This document shows, in pieces, positions 28,371 to 37,205 of a stretch of 64,000 bases of DNA (positions are counted from its first letter, which is position 1; each line of letters starts with the position of its first letter). The notes beneath the pieces are model-generated. The model made no database searches. It was not told the origin of the DNA and worked only from the letters and a program-made list of their open reading frames with translations. The stretch comes from Hyphomicrobium sp. (GTDB lineage: Bacteria; Pseudomonadota; Alphaproteobacteria; Rhizobiales; Hyphomicrobiaceae). The stretch spans positions 162,421 to 226,420 of the forward strand of contig RXJH01000013.1 in NCBI GenBank assembly GCA_003987725.1, written 5' to 3'. A program made the position numbers and the translations under genes.

Positions 28371-29780
28371 TCAGCCCGACACGACCGGCTTCAGCGTTTC
28401 GAAGAGCAACCTGTCACGCACGGCTTTGTCCTGCACGGCAAGGTGCGCGATGAACCATTCCTGCACCATCTTGCAAACCTGTTCCGGCTCACGCTTCGCA
28501 AGAAGCTTCGGATTGGAGAAGACCTGTAGATCTTCCTCCTTCCAGCCGAGCTTGCTGAGTTCCTTGATCAGGAGATCGTAGTCGCTCTTGACCGCCGAGT
28601 CGTGCTTGACGGGATTCTTCGTGCCTTCCGAGATGGCCTCGAAAATAGCGCTCGCTTGCGCATTGAGCGCCGTCGCCGTCTCCGGACGCTCCATCATCTG
28701 CACGACGGCCGGGCTCATCTCGCCCTTCGAAATGAAACCGAAGCATGCGCTGACGCTCTGCGCTCTGAGCGATTTCAGCTGATCGAGAAAAGCCTGCGCA
28801 ATGGCTTGCAACCGGTCCGAGCTTGCGGCCAGCGCCTTCTCCGCGTTTTGCCGCCGAAGATTGACGAGGCCCTGCGCCAACAGCGCCGCGACTTCATTGT
28901 CGGACTTGTTTTCGGCGGCGAGCTTGTTCGCATCCCCGATCTGGGTGGCGTACCAGTCCGGATACTCTTTCTTGATTAGCGACCACACCGCCACCTTTTG
29001 CAGACGCTGGTCGAGCGGCGAGCCATCGACGCCGGTTGACGGCGCGATGGTCGGCGGCTGCGGATCGATGGCCGCAACTTGTGTGGGCGCGCTCGGCGCG
29101 CTTGGCGCTTCAGCGGCGGCCGTGGGCGCGGGATCCGGCGACGATACGGATGAGGTCGTCGTCGGGCCAGCCGCATTCGCGATGACGTCATTCGCCGGCG
29201 GAGGTGCGGACATCGTCACGCCATTGCTGGCCGGATCGGTCGGCGACTGCTGCGCGTCGGCCACCGCGTTGGGATGTAAATCGGCAGGAGCAGCGACGAT
29301 CGGTGCTTGCTCGGCCGATGTGCCCGAACCGGAAACCATGTCCGCGATCGGACCGCGATAGGTCGCAAGCGCAAACGCCCCGCCGCCGATGAGCGTGATG
29401 GCGACGCTCGCGAGCGCCAACCGTTTCACCAGATTGCGTTCGGGCCGGGGTGCCGCCTGCTCAGATTGATCGCGGCCGTGGTTCCCCGGAAGGGCGTTCG
29501 CGGAATTCGCATAGGGCGTAGGCTGACCAGCCGAGCTCGCGCCTGAAGCCTGCGATCGAACGAGCGCCTGCTTCGGCTCCTCGCCGAGCGCTTCGAACGC
29601 GGTCGGAAAAACGGTTGGCGCCGATTGCCACTCGGGCATCCCTGGCCGCCAGATGAGGTCACTGAGACGAAGATAATTGTGCGCGACGAACGTACGCATC
29701 TCGACGTCGGTCAGCGGCCCATGCTGCTTGCCGTCGCGAGCGATATACCACTGAATTTCGCTGGTCTGTCCCGTCATCAT
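28371..29780 (-). CDS. GYF_2 (DUF4339) domain membrane protein
   Basis: The N-terminal 60 residues contain a GYF_2/DUF4339 domain (QWYIARDGKQHGPLTD, then DLIWRPGMPEW), a predicted protein-binding module. A transmembrane helix (about 125-145) precedes a long Ala/Pro/Thr linker (about 150-265), and a helical C-terminal domain (about 270-469) has no recognised family. I start it at the ATG at 29780 (469 residues), which has a GAAGAAG sequence upstream; the frame to 29846 lacks one. Likely an inner-membrane protein with a periplasmic C-terminal domain. Function unknown. Confidence 0.75.
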   Translation of the reverse strand: MMTGQTSEIQWYIARDGKQHGPLTDVEMRTFVAHNYLRLSDLIWRPGMPEWQSAPTVFPTAFEALGEEPKQALVRSQASGASSAGQPTPYANSANALPGNHGRDQSEQAAPRPERNLVKRLALASVAITLIGGGAFALATYRGPIADMVSGSGTSAEQAPIVAAPADLHPNAVADAQQSPTDPASNGVTMSAPPPANDVIANAAGPTTTSSVSSPDPAPTAAAEAPSAPSAPTQVAAIDPQPPTIAPSTGVDGSPLDQRLQKVAVWSLIKKEYPDWYATQIGDANKLAAENKSDNEVAALLAQGLVNLRRQNAEKALAASSDRLQAIAQAFLDQLKSLRAQSVSACFGFISKGEMSPAVVQMMERPETATALNAQASAIFEAISEGTKNPVKHDSAVKSDYDLLIKELSKLGWKEEDLQVFSNPKLLAKREPEQVCKMVQEWFIAHLAVQDKAVRDRLLFETLKPVVSG

Positions 29781-29950
29781 CGCTTCTTCGCACACGTAGG
29801 CGTCAATGCCTAACCTCCCAACCGTGCGCCTCGCGCCGGTCCACACTGTTCATACGCAATTGCGCCCGTCAATCGGGCGATTATGCGGTAAACCACGACT
29901 TATTGCGTATGACGTGCAACCGAATGCTTCGACTGAGGCACGTCAGGCGC

Positions 29951-29979
29951 TTGCTGGCGGCTGTTCGCATCGCTATAAG
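29951..29979 (+). promoter_or_regulatory. candidate sigma70 promoter for ndk
   Basis: TTGCTG (29951-29956) and TATAAG (29974-29979) are separated by 17 bases, 41 bases before the ndk ATG. Spacing and hexamers match the vegetative promoter well. Confidence 0.45.
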
Positions 29980-30020
29980 CCCGCTCGATCCACATAAAAT
30001 CCGCAAAGCGAGACAGACTT

Positions 30021-30443
30021 ATGGCCATCGAACGCACGTTTTCTATCATCAAGCCCGACGCAACGCGCCGTAATCTCACCGGCAAGATCAACGCCGTGAT
30101 CGAAGACGCAGGTCTGCGCATCGTGGCTCAGAAGCGTGTGCGGTGGACCCGTGCGCAGGCTGAAAAATTCTATGAAGAGCACAAGGCGCGGCCATTTTAC
30201 GGCGAACTCGTGGATTTCATGACTTCCGGCCCCGTGGTTCTCCAGGTTCTCGAAGGCGATAACGCGATCGCAAAATACCGCGAAGTCATGGGCGCCACCG
30301 ACCCGAAAGAGGCAGCGGCCGGCACGATCCGCAAGCTCTTCGCCGAATCCAAGGGCTCGAACTCCACCCACGGCTCCGATAGCGCAGCCGCCGCAGATCG
30401 CGAAATCGCCCTTAATTTCCGTCTCGATGAAATCGTCGGCTGA
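30021..30443 (+). CDS. ndk: nucleoside diphosphate kinase
   Basis: Ndk transfers the terminal phosphate between nucleoside triphosphates and diphosphates through a phospho-histidine. The catalytic His lies in NSTHGSDS, and [15 protein letters not shown] at the N-terminus and [18 protein letters not shown] are standard. Length (140) is normal. A terminal hairpin (CGGCTGAACAGCCG) overlaps the stop. The gene has its own candidate promoter. Confidence 0.97.
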   Translation: MAIERTFSIIKPDATRRNLTGKINAVIEDAGLRIVAQKRVRWTRAQAEKFYEEHKARPFYGELVDFMTSGPVVLQVLEGDNAIAKYREVMGATDPKEAAAGTIRKLFAESKGSNSTHGSDSAAAADREIALNFRLDEIVG

Positions 30444-30497
30444 ACAGCCGGCAGTTCACCGAACTCGTTCAGATCATGACGCGCCTGGATTAGGGAT

Positions 30498-31013
30498 ATG
30501 ATCTCGCCTAGCTATGTTCGCACGATGGCGCGCTATAACGCTTGGCAAAACGCCAACGTTTATGGCGCGTCCGACGGACTGAGCGACGCGCAACGCAAAG
30601 AGGATCGAGGCGCTTTCTTCGGCTCGATCCATGCCACTCTGAATCATCTGCTGTGGGCCGATCAGACTTGGCTTCACAGGTTCGGCGCCGCGCCGCCGCC
30701 AGCGAAACGAGGGATCGCTGAGGGCCTGACACTCTGCGAGACTTGGGAAGCGCTGAGTGAAGAGCGCCGCCGTTTCGACGGCGTCATTCAGGATTGGGCC
30801 GATCAGCTCCAGCCTCCGGACATGGCGGGTGATCTCACGTGGATCTCGGGTGCGACGGGCCGCGAGTTAACGCGCCCGAAGGCGTTGCTGATTGCGCACC
30901 TGTTCAATCATCAGACCCATCACCGCGGCCAAGTGCACACTCTCTTGACCGGCTTTGGCGTCAAGCCGGGCGTGACTGACTTGCCGTTCGGAGAAAACAT
31001 CTGGACAGGCTGA
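30498..31013 (+). CDS. DinB family protein
   Basis: This 171-residue four-helix-bundle protein of the DinB/YfiT-like superfamily has RYNAWQNANVY near the start, HATLNHLLWADQTWL with the first metal His, and HLFNHQTHHRGQVHTLL with the other metal-binding His residues. Members are putative metal-dependent enzymes or bacillithiol/mycothiol-type transferases; substrate unknown. It follows ndk by 54 bases. Its stop lies inside a 12-bp hairpin. Confidence 0.88.
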   Translation: MISPSYVRTMARYNAWQNANVYGASDGLSDAQRKEDRGAFFGSIHATLNHLLWADQTWLHRFGAAPPPAKRGIAEGLTLCETWEALSEERRRFDGVIQDWADQLQPPDMAGDLTWISGATGRELTRPKALLIAHLFNHQTHHRGQVHTLLTGFGVKPGVTDLPFGENIWTG

Positions 31014-31031
31014 GCCATTGGCTCAGCCTGT
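31005..31031. terminator. perfect 12-bp hairpin at the end of the DinB gene
   Basis: ACAGGCTGAGCC (31005-31016) pairs fully with GGCTCAGCCTGT (31020-31031) around a 3-base loop. It spans the DinB stop and lies between that gene and the convergent 31065-31259 gene. There is no T-run, so a Rho-independent function is uncertain. Confidence 0.5.
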
Positions 31032-31064
31032 GAATTCTCAAGGTAATTTTGATGACAGGCGGCC

Positions 31065-31259
31065 TCAGGCGGCCGCGACCCAGCTTCCGGCAACAAATCC
31101 GAATGCGACTGCATCGGGATTGCGGCGCGCAGTTTCGAGCAGTTTTTCGGGAGCTTCGACTTCGAGCGAGTTCGAAGCACGGCCTTTCGTTTTGCGAGAC
31201 TTCGCACCCGTTAATAGGAAAACGGGCTTGCCGAGCACTACAGTTCTCACGGACTCCAT
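31065..31259 (-). CDS. small hypothetical protein
   Basis: The protein is 64 residues with an AGGAGG ribosome site 9 bases before the ATG at 31259, better than most genes here. It contains VVLGKPVFLLTGAKSRKTKGR, a basic patch followed by a helix and a hydrophobic C-terminal FGFVAGSWVAAA. No family is recognised. An overlapping plus-strand frame has no ribosome site, so I prefer this strand. It converges on the DinB gene. Confidence 0.6.
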   Translation of the reverse strand: MESVRTVVLGKPVFLLTGAKSRKTKGRASNSLEVEAPEKLLETARRNPDAVAFGFVAGSWVAAA

Positions 31260-31641
31260 GGTGAGGGGCCTCCTGGAGTTGGAACCTACGTGAATGTCAC
31301 CGGGGGAAGTGACACCTGGAAAGTCCTTTTAAATCGCTAACGTGCCGTCAATATGACAGCTGCGGGTGCCCCTGAATACCGGCTGGGTTCGCAACTGCGA
31401 GGCATTACAACCCGAATTACCGAGTTTGCTCAGCCTTTGGCTCATGAAGAAGCCTTTGTAGAGGTCGCGAATTAACTGTGGAAAAGCTTGGCTGCGCGCT
31501 TTCGACGGCGTCGTGATTCGAAACCGCAGGTGCTTGCCGAAGGCCATGCGCAGCTGAGTAGCGACAATGTGTGAGCATTGAAAAAGGCCGGAACGTCTGT
31601 CCCGGCCTTCTCCGAAATTCGCGAGGCATCGAGCCGAGACG
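31260..31641. other. intergenic region without a convincing gene
   Basis: Between the small hypothetical gene and the P450 stop there are short frames but none with a good ribosome site or recognisable product. It contains a small inverted repeat (TGTCAC...GTGACA near 31295-31314) close to the start of the minus-strand gene, and the P450 terminator. Confidence 0.5.
31581..31609 (-). terminator. Rho-independent terminator downstream of the P450 gene
   Basis: AAGGCCGG (31584-31591) pairs with CCGGCCTT (31602-31609). On the minus strand the stem is followed by TTTTT (31581-31585). It is 32 bases past the P450 stop. Confidence 0.8.
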
Positions 31642-33003
31642 TTAGCTCAACTCTCTGATTTTGAACGGCAGACCGCCCTTCGGCGTCAGTGTCACCGTGG
31701 CGTTGAGACCCGCTGGATACTTGCCCACGTACTCCGGGCGGAAGCGGCGGAGCAGAAGTGAGAGCGCCAGCGTGTTCTCGACCTGGCTCATCGCGCCGCC
31801 AATGCACGAACGCTTGCCCGCGCCGAACGGGATGTAGCTGTATTTCACCTGCTTCTTGGCGTTGCCCGCCATCCAGCGCTCAGGCTGGAAGGATTCAGGC
31901 TCCGGCCAGAACTTCGCGTTGTGATGGGCGCCGTAGGCGAAGAGCGTCACCCGGTCACCCGGATTGATTTTCACCCCGCCGATCTCGTCTTCCACCTGCG
32001 CCACGCGGATCAAGCCCCAGACAGGCGGGTAGATCCGCATAGTTTCCTGGATCACGGCGCGCGTATAGGCGAGCCCGGAATAGTCGGCAGCAGTCGGTTC
32101 ACGGTCGCCGTAAACCTGTTCGCCTTCGCGTCGGATGCGCTCGGCTGCCTCAGGTCGCCGCGAGATTTCATACAGTGCCCAGGCGAGCGTCAGCGCCGTC
32201 GTCTCGGTGCCGGCCCAAAGGTATTGCTTCAGCTCATCGACGGCTTGATCGCGGTCGAACTCCGGGACGGACGGATCGTTGACCGCGGCTTCGATCATCT
32301 TGAGCAGCGTGCGCTCGCGCGCTTCCCGCGGATCGGCGCCCATGACGGCCGGCGGAACGCTCGCCCACACTTCCATCGCCTTCGCGGGATCCTCTTCCGT
32401 GATCTCGAAGACTTCGCCCGCCTGTTTGCGCAGGCGAATGTCGCGATGGTTCATCACGTCCGTGTAGGTCTTCACGCACTTGAAGACGACGTGCGGATTG
32501 AACGGCATGTCCCGGTCGAACAGGGCCTTGCAGATCATGTCGGCTGCGAGCGTCCACGTCTGCTCGACCATCTCGACCGTATCGCCGGACTTTGCGAGAT
32601 CGCTCCAAATCGCCATCTTCGTTTCGATGGCCTTGAGGAAGTACGGGATGTACTCGGCGAACATGTCGGGATGAAACGCCGGCTGCTGCGGCATCCGGAT
32701 CTTCTGCCACAACGCCCCGTCGTTCGTGATCATCGACTTGCCGAAGATCGGCTTCAGGCCGTCGAAATACTTGGTGTAGCTGTCAGCTTTCGTGACGAGC
32801 ACGTGCTTGAAATATTCGGGCTCCGAGATCAGCACCACGCGCTGGTTCGCCATCGTCACGGGCAGAACGGGGCCGTAACGGTCCATCATGTGCATCAGGA
32901 TGCGCATCGGATTGTCGGGATCGCCGCGGAGAAGCGGCGTCAGCTTGAACCAGATGCTCGACTCGTCACCTAGACCCAGTGCTGTGCTGGGGGTACTTTC
33001 CAT
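31642..33003 (-). CDS. cytochrome P450
   Basis: This haem-thiolate monooxygenase has the oxygen-binding I-helix AGTETTALTLAWALYE, the ExxR motif in ETMRIYPP and the haem-binding loop FGAGKRSCIGG with the proximal Cys. Length (453) is typical of soluble bacterial P450s, and no membrane anchor is seen. No ferredoxin or reductase gene is adjacent, so redox partners must come from elsewhere. I start at the ATG at 33003, which has GGAG 9 bases upstream. The substrate is unknown; ABCA-type or fatty-acid-like oxidation cannot be told apart by sequence here. Confidence 0.92.
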   Translation of the reverse strand: MESTPSTALGLGDESSIWFKLTPLLRGDPDNPMRILMHMMDRYGPVLPVTMANQRVVLISEPEYFKHVLVTKADSYTKYFDGLKPIFGKSMITNDGALWQKIRMPQQPAFHPDMFAEYIPYFLKAIETKMAIWSDLAKSGDTVEMVEQTWTLAADMICKALFDRDMPFNPHVVFKCVKTYTDVMNHRDIRLRKQAGEVFEITEEDPAKAMEVWASVPPAVMGADPREARERTLLKMIEAAVNDPSVPEFDRDQAVDELKQYLWAGTETTALTLAWALYEISRRPEAAERIRREGEQVYGDREPTAADYSGLAYTRAVIQETMRIYPPVWGLIRVAQVEDEIGGVKINPGDRVTLFAYGAHHNAKFWPEPESFQPERWMAGNAKKQVKYSYIPFGAGKRSCIGGAMSQVENTLALSLLLRRFRPEYVGKYPAGLNATVTLTPKGGLPFKIRELS

Positions 33004-33200
33004 AGGCATTTCTCCAATCGGGTTCCGGCGGAGCCGTTGCGCGTGCGCGCCCAAGGGGGCTTCGGACAGCTCGTAAACAGCGCGCTGCACGTCAGATCGC
33101 CGGATCTCCCCTTCCCGGAAGTCACAGAATTACCATGGTTCGGGGGGTGGCTGTCCATGCGACGGCCAGCGCAAGGTAACTATCAAATGCCGGGTGTGTC

Positions 33201-33854
33201 TTAGATTGCAGGGGAAAACAGCGAGTCTGTTTCGCCAGAATGCTGAATTATAGTTACTTTTTGATCTCTCGTTTGAATTCCACCTGCGGCGACAAGTCTT
33301 AACGCTGCTGGGTAAACTCGGTGTTCAGCTGCGAGCACACGGGCCGCAAGCGTATCTGGGCTGTCGCTTGGAAGTACTGGAACGGCAGCCTGAGCGATGA
33401 TCGGCCCATCATCCATCTCCGGCCGAACGAAATGCACGGTACAGCCCGCGATCTTCACTCCGGCTTCGAGCGCGCGCTCGTGCGTATGAAGACCTTTGAA
33501 ACTCGGCAGTAACGACGGATGGATGTTAATCATGCGGTCGCGCCAGCGCACGACAAACGCTGGTGTCATCAGCCGCATGAACCCCGCGAGCGCGATAAGT
33601 TCCACGCCATGCGCGTCGAGCGCCGTTTGCAGTTGAGCCTCGAACGCTTCCCGTGTGGAAAACTGCTTGTGGTCGATGATGGCCGTAGTCAGGCCCTGTT
33701 TCTCTGCCCAACCGATGCCCGGCGCCTCCGGCCGGTTCGAAGCAACCAGTACGATTTCGGCCGGATAATCAGCCGCGCGTGCGGCCTCGACGAGCGATTG
33801 CATGTTCGAGCCGCGGCCCGAGATCAAAATGGCGGTGCGCTTTTTTGTGCTCAT
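33201..33854 (-). CDS. purN: phosphoribosylglycinamide formyltransferase
   Basis: PurN transfers a formyl group from 10-formyl-tetrahydrofolate to GAR in de novo purine synthesis. Motifs are ISGRGSNMQSL at the N-terminus, the catalytic NIHPSLLPSFKG and DDGPIIAQAAVPV with the catalytic Asp. Length (217) is normal. Its usual partner purM is 5.2 kb away on the same strand, separated by unrelated genes (see findings). Confidence 0.95.
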   Translation of the reverse strand: MSTKKRTAILISGRGSNMQSLVEAARAADYPAEIVLVASNRPEAPGIGWAEKQGLTTAIIDHKQFSTREAFEAQLQTALDAHGVELIALAGFMRLMTPAFVVRWRDRMINIHPSLLPSFKGLHTHERALEAGVKIAGCTVHFVRPEMDDGPIIAQAAVPVLPSDSPDTLAARVLAAEHRVYPAALRLVAAGGIQTRDQKVTIIQHSGETDSLFSPAI

Positions 33855-34065
33855 GGAGCGGGTGTCTAGCAGAGGCCGCCTCGTCAGGCGAGAGCGGCTA
33901 TTGATGCCTGGGAGCCACGAAACCTGGGGTTATTAGCCAATCTTATGCTCAAAGATTGCAGCCGATACTCTGCTCACGCATGCTGTTGGCGATCGGGGAC
34001 GATCAAATGAATTTGGGACGGCAAGTCCGCGGCGTACCGAACGCGGGCGGTTAATTCGTAATTGG

Positions 34066-35391
34066 ATGGCAATGGCGCGCAGGATTTCTCTCCTCACCGT
34101 CGGAACACTCGGCGATGTCGAGCCCATGGTCGCACTGGGCCTTGCGCTGAAAGACGAGGGATACGAGGTCAGCCTCGCGGTTCCGGAGGATTTTCAAGAT
34201 TTCGTCGAGAAGCAGGGGCTGGAATCGCGCCGCTGTGGGACCGACTTTTCCAAATTCATGAAAGAGGGCGAGATGGCCGAAGTTGCCGGCCGCCATACCC
34301 TCGTAATGTTGACGAAGTGGCTTTGGCCGGGCCGCGACATGAAGGCTCTGTTCGAAGGCATCTACCGCGATGCCGTCACGGCCTCCGCCGATGCCGACGC
34401 GATCCTGTTCCACCCGGTCATTTCGGTTGCGGGCGAAATCGCCGAAGCGAAGCGCATTCCCGCAATCCTCGTCGGCCTGGGCTCGGTTTCGCCTTCGGCC
34501 GAAGCTCTTCTGTCCTGCATTCCAGGCACCGCCAAGCCGGCCTGGAACAGGCACGGCTATTCGGTATTGGGTCTGCAAAGGCTCGCGTATTTCTCCGTCA
34601 TCAATGAAATCCGCTCGGCGCTGGGACTTCGCCGAACGTATCGGCTCAAGCATCCCCATCACGTCAATGGTCGCCGCGTCCCGGTGATGTATCCGGTGAG
34701 CCCGGTTTTGCAGCTCCGTCCCAATACCGAGGGCGATGAGATTTATTTCACCGGCTACTGGACCCGCGAGACGGACCCGGACTGGCGGCCTTCGAGAAAG
34801 CTGGCCGAATTCCTGTCTGCGGGTCCGCGTCCGATCTATATCGGCTTCGGTAGCATGCCCGCGCTTGGGCTCGAGCGCTCAGAATTGATCCTGCGCGCCT
34901 GCGAAGCCGCAGGTCTGCGTGCCATCATCGGCAACGGCCGCGGCGAATTCCACCGCCTTCCGCTGTCGGACAATTTCTACCTCCTCGATGAATTCGCGCC
35001 CCACGACAAACTGTTTCGTGAGGTCGCGGCCGTCGTTCATCACGGCGGCGTCGGGACGACGAACTCGGCCCTTCGCGCCGGCCGGCCGAGCTTCATCTGC
35101 CCGTTCATGCTCGATCAGAAATATTGGGGACACACCGTCTTCCTGTTGGGCGCCGGACCCGAATTCCTCGAAATCCAGAATTGGAATGAAGAGACGCTGA
35201 CGGAACGACTGCGCGATGTGGCGACCAATCCGAAATACCGGGCGCGCGCCGCAGAGATCGGCCGCGCGATGCAACATGAAAACGGCACCGCTCGCGCTGT
35301 CGAACTCGTCCGCAGCATCGTTGGCGAGCCGCTTTCCGAAGGCGTATCGCGCAAATTGGCAAACGTACCGGTGAAGGAAATCGTCAACTGA
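34066..35391 (+). CDS. GT1 glycosyltransferase (UGT/sterol-glucosyltransferase-like)
   Basis: This GT-B fold enzyme of 441 residues has an N-terminal acceptor half opening with RRISLLTVGTLGDVEPMVALGLAL and a C-terminal nucleotide-sugar half with PIYIGFGSMP and VVHHGGVGTTNSALRAGRP, the UGT donor-binding signature. The resemblance is to sterol- or macrolide-type glucosyltransferases of GT1, so a lipophilic acceptor is plausible. The last 8 bases overlap the end of the convergent GT4 gene. Either ATG at 34066 or 34072 may be used. Confidence 0.85.
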   Translation: MAMARRISLLTVGTLGDVEPMVALGLALKDEGYEVSLAVPEDFQDFVEKQGLESRRCGTDFSKFMKEGEMAEVAGRHTLVMLTKWLWPGRDMKALFEGIYRDAVTASADADAILFHPVISVAGEIAEAKRIPAILVGLGSVSPSAEALLSCIPGTAKPAWNRHGYSVLGLQRLAYFSVINEIRSALGLRRTYRLKHPHHVNGRRVPVMYPVSPVLQLRPNTEGDEIYFTGYWTRETDPDWRPSRKLAEFLSAGPRPIYIGFGSMPALGLERSELILRACEAAGLRAIIGNGRGEFHRLPLSDNFYLLDEFAPHDKLFREVAAVVHHGGVGTTNSALRAGRPSFICPFMLDQKYWGHTVFLLGAGPEFLEIQNWNEETLTERLRDVATNPKYRARAAEIGRAMQHENGTARAVELVRSIVGEPLSEGVSRKLANVPVKEIVN

Positions 35392-36478
35392 CCGGGCGGG
35401 CGCTCGCCTTGATTTGCGGTCCTGCGGCTCTGGCTCTGAAAAGCCTTCTGCCGAGACCTGTCGCGCGCCGGGCCTGGTGAACGTTGGCGAGGAAGATGTT
35501 GGCGACGCGTGCCCAGTCTCGCTGCATCGCCTGCACACGGATCTGATCGCGATCGAGCTTCAGGCTTGCGAGCGCCGCCGCCTGTAGGTCCTCATCGAGA
35601 TATCCGGTGACGCCGGGCGTCACGACGTCGATCGGACCCGTAACCGGATAAGCGGCGATGCCGAGGCCCGAAGCCATCGCCTCGAGTAGCACCAGCCCAA
35701 ATGTGTCGGTCCGGCTTGGAAAAACGAAGACGTCCGCGTTGGCGTATTCGCGCGCGAGATCGTCGCCGGTCTTCGACCCTTTGAAAATCACATCCGGATA
35801 CTGGCCGCGCAGCATGCCGAGGATCGGTCCGTCGCCGACAACCACCTTCCGGCCCGGCAGATCGAGATCCAAAAACGCTTCGATGTTCTTTTCCCGCGAG
35901 ACGCGTCCGACGTAGAGGAAGGTCGGCCCTGTCTCAGCGACTTCGGTGGCTTGCCGATCGGTTGGTGCGCGAGGCTTGAATTGATTGGTGTCGACGCCGC
36001 GCGACCAGAGCATCAACCGGCGAAATCCGCGCCGCGCGAGATCCGCCCTGAGAGAAGGCGTCGCCGCAAACGTCCCGATGCTCGGCCGATGAAAGCGCCG
36101 CTGAAAAGCATAGCTGATCCACGCGGGAAGCCCGGTATAGGTCTCGATGTATTCGGCAAACCGTGTGTGGAACGAAGTCGTGAAGCGAATGCCCCGCCGC
36201 AAGCACACCCCGCGCGTGGCCCACCCGATCGGCCCTTCCGTCGCGATGTGAATGTGATCGTAGGCGCCGTCTTTGAGGAGTTGGGCGATCACGGACCGCC
36301 GTGCGAGCGCCAGCCTGATCTCCTTGTAACCGGGGCAGGGAACCGTCGCGAAATCGAGCGGTGACAGGATGGTGACGAAATGGCCCGCCGCTTCGAGTTC
36401 GCGCTTCAGGTTCTCATAGGTACGCACCACCCCATTGACCTGCGGCTTCCAGGCATCCGTGGCGATGAGGATTCGCAT
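35384..36478 (-). CDS. GT4 glycosyltransferase (MgtA/lipid-glycosyltransferase-like)
   Basis: This GT-B fold enzyme of 364 residues starts MRILIATDAWKPQVNGVVRT, as in glucuronosyl/mannosyl diacylglycerol synthases. The donor domain has LYVGRVSREKNIEAFL and FVFPSRTDTFGLVLLEAMASG with the E-x7-E pattern. The ATG at 36478 has GAGG 7 bases upstream; the frame to 36538 has a non-conserved lead. It faces the GT1 gene tail to tail with an 8-base overlap, so both could act on membrane lipids, but the product is not known. Confidence 0.85.
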   Translation of the reverse strand: MRILIATDAWKPQVNGVVRTYENLKRELEAAGHFVTILSPLDFATVPCPGYKEIRLALARRSVIAQLLKDGAYDHIHIATEGPIGWATRGVCLRRGIRFTTSFHTRFAEYIETYTGLPAWISYAFQRRFHRPSIGTFAATPSLRADLARRGFRRLMLWSRGVDTNQFKPRAPTDRQATEVAETGPTFLYVGRVSREKNIEAFLDLDLPGRKVVVGDGPILGMLRGQYPDVIFKGSKTGDDLAREYANADVFVFPSRTDTFGLVLLEAMASGLGIAAYPVTGPIDVVTPGVTGYLDEDLQAAALASLKLDRDQIRVQAMQRDWARVANIFLANVHQARRATGLGRRLFRARAAGPQIKASARPVS

Positions 36479-36687
36479 GGCGCTACCTCGAAGTTGGGCT
36501 GTCATCCCCTCGGGAAGCAAATTCTGCGAGGCAGCCAAGTCGGCCCAGGCCCATGCCTGAGCGCATAACGAGAGGTGATTCCGAATCTTTCGTCCGGTTC
36601 ACCCAGGCTTCTGCCGCCTGCTCTTTTCGTTTGTGTGACAGTCGGAAGGAATTGCCGGCGGAACCGGCAAGTTAATCATCTTTGTCC

Positions 36688-36945
36688 TCAGCCGCGTGTT
36701 CCCGCGAACTCGCGGGTGCCGCGCCCCGGAATTCGCCGCCAGGTCATGAACGGCCGAATATCCGTGAACTGTCCATCGGCAAGCCTGGCCATGGGCGGGG
36801 TGTCGTAATCCTGGTAGATGATTTCGGCGATGAACCAACGGTCTGAAAGGCAAGGCTCGCCGTTGTCTTCGAATGCGCGCTGCGGAACCCGGTACTTGAT
36901 TTCGATGAATTCCCCGACCGCGAGGTCGGCTGCATTTCCAGACAT
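36688..36945 (-). CDS. small hypothetical protein
   Basis: The protein is 85 residues. The ATG at 36945 has a strong GGAGG ribosome site 7 bases upstream. Visible features are LAVGEFIEIKYRVPQRAFED, DRWFIAEIIYQDYDTPPMARLADGQ and a basic end. It is soluble, probably beta-rich, with no known family. It is divergent from the PQQ dehydrogenase and upstream of the GT4 gene on the same strand. Confidence 0.65.
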   Translation of the reverse strand: MSGNAADLAVGEFIEIKYRVPQRAFEDNGEPCLSDRWFIAEIIYQDYDTPPMARLADGQFTDIRPFMTWRRIPGRGTREFAGTRG

Positions 36946-37205
36946 ATGGGTGCCTCCGGTGGCACGTTGATTCCCGCGCAGGCTAGCCCCGAAATTTTTC
37001 AATTCCGTGGCGAACTATTGCTCAGCTTCGCTGCAAGGGTGAATGCGGGGACTGGCGTTTCGCCGCCGTTCGGGCCTCTGCGATGTCGCGCACGCTTCAG
37101 CTTGCCGCCTTTCAAATTGTTTCATTCCGCAGCTCTGATGAGCCCATGCGCTCCAAGTCCTGACTTTCATGAAATCAGCGACAGGGCTCACTCGGAGGTT
37201 ATGGA

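Noticed and set aside
31018..31293. plus-strand frame between the DinB and P450 genes
   Set aside because: It has no ribosome site and overlaps a minus-strand frame with a strong AGGAGG; it also starts inside a hairpin.
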